Of a DNA stretch of 64,000 nt, positions 60,363-64,000 are shown piece after piece. The stretch is taken from the NCBI GenBank assembly GCA_965224815.1, contig CBDDAF010000003.1, positions 2,604,001 through 2,668,000 on the forward strand, read 5' to 3'. How positions within the stretch are numbered: position 1 is the stretch's first letter; each line of letters starts with the position of its first letter. The notes beneath the pieces were generated by a model. That model was not told where the DNA came from, did not search any database, and worked only from the letters and a program-made list of their open reading frames with translations. The stretch is from CAYPEL01 sp036479985 (GTDB taxonomy: Bacteria; Pseudomonadota; Gammaproteobacteria; DSM-19610). The position numbers were made by a program, and so were the translations under genes.

Positions 60363-60986
60363 TTAAGCATCTACTATATTGAAAGTAGAATCCCAACGAT
60401 TAACAATGTCGCAAAACAGGTCAGCAGTCCGTTCGGCATCGTACTTCGCAGAATGGGCTTTTTCCTGATCCCATTCAATACCGGCTACCATTGCTGCGCG
60501 CGCTAATACAGTTTGGCCATAGGCCAGTCCACATAATGTGGCAGTATCAAAACAGCTAAACAAGTGGAACGGGTTGCGTTTGATGTTACATCGATTAGCG
60601 GCGGCGTTAACAAAGCCAAGGTCAAATGATGGATTGTGACCAACTAGTATGGCTCGCGTGCAACCGTTTTCTTTGACAGCTTTTCTGATGGGTTTAAAAA
60701 TTTCTCCCAGAGCATCGGACTCTTTTTTGGCGAGACGAAAGGGATGGAATGGATCAATGCCGGTAAATTCCAGTGATTTTTCATCCAGGTTGGCACCGGG
60801 GAAAGGTTCGACATGGCAAGCTATGGTTTCTATAGGCTGTAACTCATCATAGCCTAGAAGTACTGCTGCAATTTCCAGTAAAGCATCACGTTTGGCGTTA
60901 AAGCCAGCGGTTTCAACGTCGACAACTACGGGAAGAAAGCCGCGAAAGCGGCCTCCCAAGCGACTTGGTTCTGATTCATCATTCAT
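60363..60986 (-). CDS. rnt: Ribonuclease T
   Basis: A 207-residue DEDDh exonuclease. Catalytic residues fit the motifs VVDVETAGF (ExoI), LVGHNPSFDLGF (ExoII) and HSAKYDAERTADLF (ExoIII). It trims 3' ends of tRNA and other small RNAs. The neighbourhood with grxD is typical for gammaproteobacteria. Confidence 0.96.
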   Translation of the reverse strand: MNDESEPSRLGGRFRGFLPVVVDVETAGFNAKRDALLEIAAVLLGYDELQPIETIACHVEPFPGANLDEKSLEFTGIDPFHPFRLAKKESDALGEIFKPIRKAVKENGCTRAILVGHNPSFDLGFVNAAANRCNIKRNPFHLFSCFDTATLCGLAYGQTVLARAAMVAGIEWDQEKAHSAKYDAERTADLFCDIVNRWDSTFNIVDA

Positions 60987-61025
60987 GGGTACAGCATAAC
61001 TAAACTAAATCTGTAAGGCGATCTG

Positions 61026-61168
61026 TCAGGGAAGTGCTGATTAATTTATGCTAATCATAGTGAGCATTCAGATTCTGTAGGAGCGGCTTTAGCCGCGATA
61101 GGTGTGTGGTTCATCGCGGCTGAAGCCGCTCCTACAGGTTCTTGCGAATGCATAAAAGGTATTTAGAG
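61026..61168. repeat. Composite REP element upstream of the traB-like gene
   Basis: The left part (TCAGGGAAGTGCTGATTAAT) is well conserved and the palindrome is 61076-61136; the right terminal repeat is decayed. It occupies the intergenic region between rnt and the frameshifted gene at 61177. Confidence 0.85.
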
Positions 61169-61176
61169 GTTTAATC

Positions 61177-62057
61177 ATGTTTTATAGTAATAAATTTTTG
61201 TTCAGTCGGTTCCTGTTGTCGGTTGTGCTCGTTTTCTCATTTGGCTGGGTTAATGCCAGTCAGTTTGATAAAGGCTTGCTCTGGAAAGTCGAATCTCCTG
61301 GTGGTAAAACCAGTCATTTGTTCGGGACAATCCTGACGACCCCAGAGTAACGACATTGCCTGCACCAGTAAAAAAGGCATTCGATAAGTCAGCCAATGTG
61401 GTGCTTGAAATAAAAATGGATGCTTCTGTGTTGATCAAGCTCAATCTCGCCATGATGTTAACGGATGGCAGAACTTTGGAAAGTATAGTGGGTAAACCAC
61501 TTTATCAACGTACATTACAGGCAATGGAAAACTACGGCATGCCAGAAATGGTTGTCGCTCAAATGAAGCCCTGGGCAGTGGCTACTACATTGATAACACC
61601 TAAACCTAAAACCGGCATTGTGCTCGATATGAAGCTTTATCAGGATGCGGTATCTGCCGGTAAACAGGTCGACGGTCTTGAAACACCCATGGAACAGTTG
61701 AGCGTGTTTGACGGCATGGATGAAAAGTTACAAATCAAAATGCTCAAAGATGCGCTTGATCAGCTACCCGAAATCAGCGCTATGTATAAAGAGATGGTGC
61801 AGATCTACCTGGAACGTGATCTTGCAAAGATGGTAGCCATGAGTGACCGGTATATGAAGCAGTCTGATTCTGACCTATCCGATCACTTTAACGAGCAGGT
61901 TATTGTCAACCGGAATCATCGGATGGCTGAACGTATGCAGGCACATCTAAAAACAGGTGATGCGTTTATTGCAGTAGGGACTTTGCATTTACCGGGCAAG
62001 GAAGGGCTGTTGCACCTGTTGCAGCAAAAAGGATATAAGTTGTCCCGTATTTACTAA
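61177..62057 (+). pseudogene. TraB/GumN family protein with a frameshift at the GTIH motif
   Basis: The 5' part encodes a signal peptide and LWKVESPGGKTSHLFGTI, then stops at 61350 (LTTPE-stop). The 3' part, in another frame from about 61333, continues DDPRVTTLPAPVKKAFDKSANVV and runs to 62057 (RIY). The join loses one or four bases exactly at the conserved GTIH, so the histidine is missing. The restored length (about 293) is normal. TraB/GumN proteins are putative periplasmic or membrane proteases/chelatases. This may be a real mutation or a sequence error. Confidence 0.85.
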
Positions 62058-62098
62058 ACCCTGCCTTACATCGCACGAATGATGTATCGATAGCCGTC

Positions 62099-62301
62099 TT
62101 AATGACTGTCATTCACTTCTTTGTTGTTCTCGCTGATCGCCTTGAAAGAGGCTGAAAACCCTTTGTAATCAACCTCGAAAAATAGCTCATCAAGTCCTGG
62201 TTATTTGGGTCGATGAATAGCTGATGGCCGGATAAACCTTCGGTCAGGTAGAAGCGCGTGTGGTCTGGCTCAGGTAACAGCAGAAATGTTAGGAAAGACA
62301 T
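62099..62301 (-). pseudogene. Possible gene remnant
   Basis: On the minus strand, one frame reads LPEPDHTRFYLTEGLSG and then HQLFIDPNN, and after a shift near 62195-62205 a second frame reads LFFEVDYKGFSASFKAI and ends at 62099. Together they look like a decayed C-terminal fragment of a protein, but the family is not recognised and the signal is weak. Confidence 0.25.
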
Positions 62302-62821
62302 GAAATTAGATAGTAATAGCATCAGGAAAATGACGAAGCTTAAGCAGTTGTTTCACAAAAAACTGGGTAAGCGGTTTTCACTGGCTGAAACAGATTCGCT
62401 GCGCGCTATGCTTGAAATGGCAGCAATGTCTACCGACGATGAAATTCAGGCGGCCTTTTTGGTTGCATTTGAATCACTGGATGAGAAAGATCAGGCATTG
62501 ATTCATACCAATGTTCATACTAAAGCTGCTCCAGAAATAGCTGCTCCAGCGCCAGTGGAACAAGTAAGTGCGCCAACCCAGCACCAGCCTGGCGAATTAC
62601 CTGAAGGCGTAACCAAAGTCACTTACCGTGGTCAGACAGTCTATAAGAAGGATGGTGAAGTGATCGATAATCCATTCGCAGAAGAATTCGATACTCCTGA
62701 GAGAGTAGCTAATGAATTACCGCCTGGTGTTACCAAAGTGACCTATCGTGGTCAAATTATTTATAAGAAAGACGGTGAAGTCATTGAAGATCCAACTTTT
62801 GAAGATTCAATGTTTGCTTGA
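62300..62821 (+). CDS. Protein with two tandem 'KVTYRGQ' repeats
   Basis: A 173-residue protein. The first half has a helical segment (KMTKLKQLFHKKLGKRFSLAETDSLRAMLEMAAMSTDDEIQAAFLVAF). The second half has a duplicated module: LPEGVTKVTYRGQTVYKKDG (about 108-127) and LPPGVTKVTYRGQIIYKKDG (about 145-164), each ending GEVI and an acidic or Pro stretch. I do not recognise the family. ATG 62300 follows AGGAAAG. Confidence 0.8.
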   Translation: MKLDSNSIRKMTKLKQLFHKKLGKRFSLAETDSLRAMLEMAAMSTDDEIQAAFLVAFESLDEKDQALIHTNVHTKAAPEIAAPAPVEQVSAPTQHQPGELPEGVTKVTYRGQTVYKKDGEVIDNPFAEEFDTPERVANELPPGVTKVTYRGQIIYKKDGEVIEDPTFEDSMFA

Positions 62822-62837
62822 GTATTGTTTCCAGCAT

Positions 62838-62900
62838 TGACGATACTTTGATTGATTTACAAAACATGTAAGAGCGGCTTCAATTAATCAGTTTCCAACA
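62838..62900. repeat. Truncated composite REP element overlapping the end of pyrC
   Basis: The left spacer (GATTGATTTAC) and one arm TGTAAGAGCGGCTTCA (62865-62880) are followed directly by the right terminal repeat AATTAATCAG (62882-62891). Most of the REP palindrome is deleted. The pyrC stop codon and its last codons lie inside. Confidence 0.75.
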
Positions 62901-63911
62901 GACTATCTCCCCCGCCCGTAGCGGCACCAGTTGTTGATTGCCCATTGGGTAACTGGCAGGCACCTGCCAGCTTTCTTTTTTTAGCTGAATGGTTTGCTTA
63001 TTACGGGCCAGTCCATAAAAATCAGCGCCAAAATAACTTGCAAAACCTTCCAGTTTATCCAAAGCCTTAGCCTGTTCAAATGCCTCGGCATATAGTTCTA
63101 TTGCTCCGTGTGCTGTATAGATTCCCGCGCAACCACAGGCCGTTTCTTTTGCTGAAATAGAATGCGGTGCGCTATCAGTCCCCAGGAAAAATTTTGGATT
63201 TCCACTGGTTGCAGCAGTGATTAATGCTTGCCGGTGTTGTTCCCGTTTTAATACCGGAAGGCAGTAATAATGTGGCCGTATACCGCCAGTAAAGATGGCA
63301 TTACGGTTGTAGAGTAAATGATGTGCAGTGATAGTCGCCGCCACATAATCAGGTGCAGACTGTACAAATTGAACGCCTTGCTCTGTGGTGATGTGTTCAA
63401 AGACGATTTTTAATTCCGGGAAATCTTTGCAGAGCGGTGCCAGGTGCCGTTCGATAAAAACTGACTCACGATCGAATATGTCGATGTCTGGATCGGTCAC
63501 TTCACCATGAACCAGCAATGGCATGCCGTGTTTTTGCATGACTTCCAGTACAGGATAAGTATGTTTTAGATCCGTAACGCCAGAATCTGAATTTGTGGTA
63601 GCACCGGCCGGGTAGAATTTTACCGCGTGGATAATCCCGCTTTCCCTGGCACGGGTGATTTCTTCAGCCGGTGTGTTATCGGTCAGGTAGAGCGTTAATA
63701 AAGGTTCAAATTCTGCACTTTTCGGAACAGCGTGAATTATTCGGTTACGGTATTCCGCTGCCTGTGCTGTAGTTGTAACCGGCGGGTTAAGATTAGGCAT
63801 GATTATGGCGCGGCTAAATTGTCGAGCGGTATGCGCTATGACAGACGCTAATGCGTCGCCATCACGAACATGCAAGTGCCAGTCGTCAGGGCGTGTTATG
63901 GATATTTGCAT
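62880..63911 (-). CDS. pyrC: Dihydroorotase
   Basis: A 343-residue class II dihydroorotase. Metal ligands: DDWHLHVRDG (HxH), the carboxylated Lys in HAVKFYPAGATTNS, His in VHGEV and FEHITT, and Asp in FLGTDSAPHS. It cyclises carbamoyl aspartate in pyrimidine synthesis. ATG 63911 gives the usual start (MQISITRPDD). The C-terminus CWKLIN-stop runs into a REP-element remnant. Confidence 0.96.
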   Translation of the reverse strand: MQISITRPDDWHLHVRDGDALASVIAHTARQFSRAIIMPNLNPPVTTTAQAAEYRNRIIHAVPKSAEFEPLLTLYLTDNTPAEEITRARESGIIHAVKFYPAGATTNSDSGVTDLKHTYPVLEVMQKHGMPLLVHGEVTDPDIDIFDRESVFIERHLAPLCKDFPELKIVFEHITTEQGVQFVQSAPDYVAATITAHHLLYNRNAIFTGGIRPHYYCLPVLKREQHRQALITAATSGNPKFFLGTDSAPHSISAKETACGCAGIYTAHGAIELYAEAFEQAKALDKLEGFASYFGADFYGLARNKQTIQLKKESWQVPASYPMGNQQLVPLRAGEIVCWKLIN

Positions 63912-64000
63912 CAGAAAAACCAGCTGTGCGCTTTCAAAGTGATCATGGTGCATATTATGGCCACGGAACCCACGGAAGAACACGGAAATATTTTTTATAG

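Overview
The window looks like a chromosomal segment from a gammaproteobacterium, probably environmental and uncultured or little studied. I infer this from the gene content and neighbourhoods: rplU-rpmA-obgE-proB, rpsT beside divergent murJ followed by ribF-ileS-lspA-fkpB-ispH and the pilE/pilY1 minor-pilin operon, Rsd, ZapG, RNase T, NhaD, a PEP-CTERM-type surface protein, and many dispersed REP palindromes. It is almost entirely protein-coding. There are two tRNA genes (Pro-CGG, Thr-CGT), no rRNA, no CRISPR array and no transposase gene.

Layout. 1-6.6 kb: zapG, a DUF2007 protein, an RRM protein, a D-2-hydroxyacid dehydrogenase, a chalcone-isomerase-like protein, PilZ, two Nudix hydrolases, a RibD-C-like reductase, and a short iscR-iscU operon. 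6.6-15 kb: a large GGDEF/EAL protein, a GspG-like pilin, a PEP-CTERM protein, a YbaK-HDOD fusion, rsd, an isoprenylcysteine-methyltransferase-like membrane protein and mazG. 15-20 kb: cobalamin riboswitch and frameshifted btuB, pgl, an AraC regulator and an unusual CsrA. 20-32.4 kb: housekeeping genes (ispB, rplU, rpmA, obgE, proB, rpsT, murJ, ribF, ileS, lspA, fkpB, ispH). 32.4-43 kb: two tandem minor-pilin operons (one ending in pilY1-pilE) and a divergent extra pilin. 43-49 kb: thiO, an Irr-like Fur regulator, tRNA-Thr, nadC and an ergothioneine cluster (egtB, egtC, egtD). 49-64 kb: PilZ, argF/argD, a PuuD-like membrane protein, hyuB, a BON lipoprotein, asnO-like amidotransferase, grxD, nhaD, CBS-GGDEF, an unknown protein, rnt, a frameshifted TraB/GumN gene, a tandem-repeat protein and pyrC.

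Common themes are type IV pili with c-di-GMP control (two GGDEF proteins, two PilZ proteins, PilY1), Fe-S and redox homeostasis (IscR/IscU, Grx4, ergothioneine, Irr-like Fur), and stress or osmotic adaptation (NhaD, asparagine-synthase-type AsnO).

The most unusual material is repetitive. A composite element of about 120-150 bp, with terminal inverted repeats around a REP palindrome, occurs about a dozen times at gene ends. Several copies supply the stop codon or last residues of neighbouring genes (csrA, nadC, the 13384-14049 gene, rsd, pyrC). One copy is nested inside a second palindromic repeat. A separate 166-bp element has perfect 33-bp inverted ends. The other notable point is a cysteine-poor IscR that lacks all cluster ligands but sits behind a near-consensus type-1 IscR operator.
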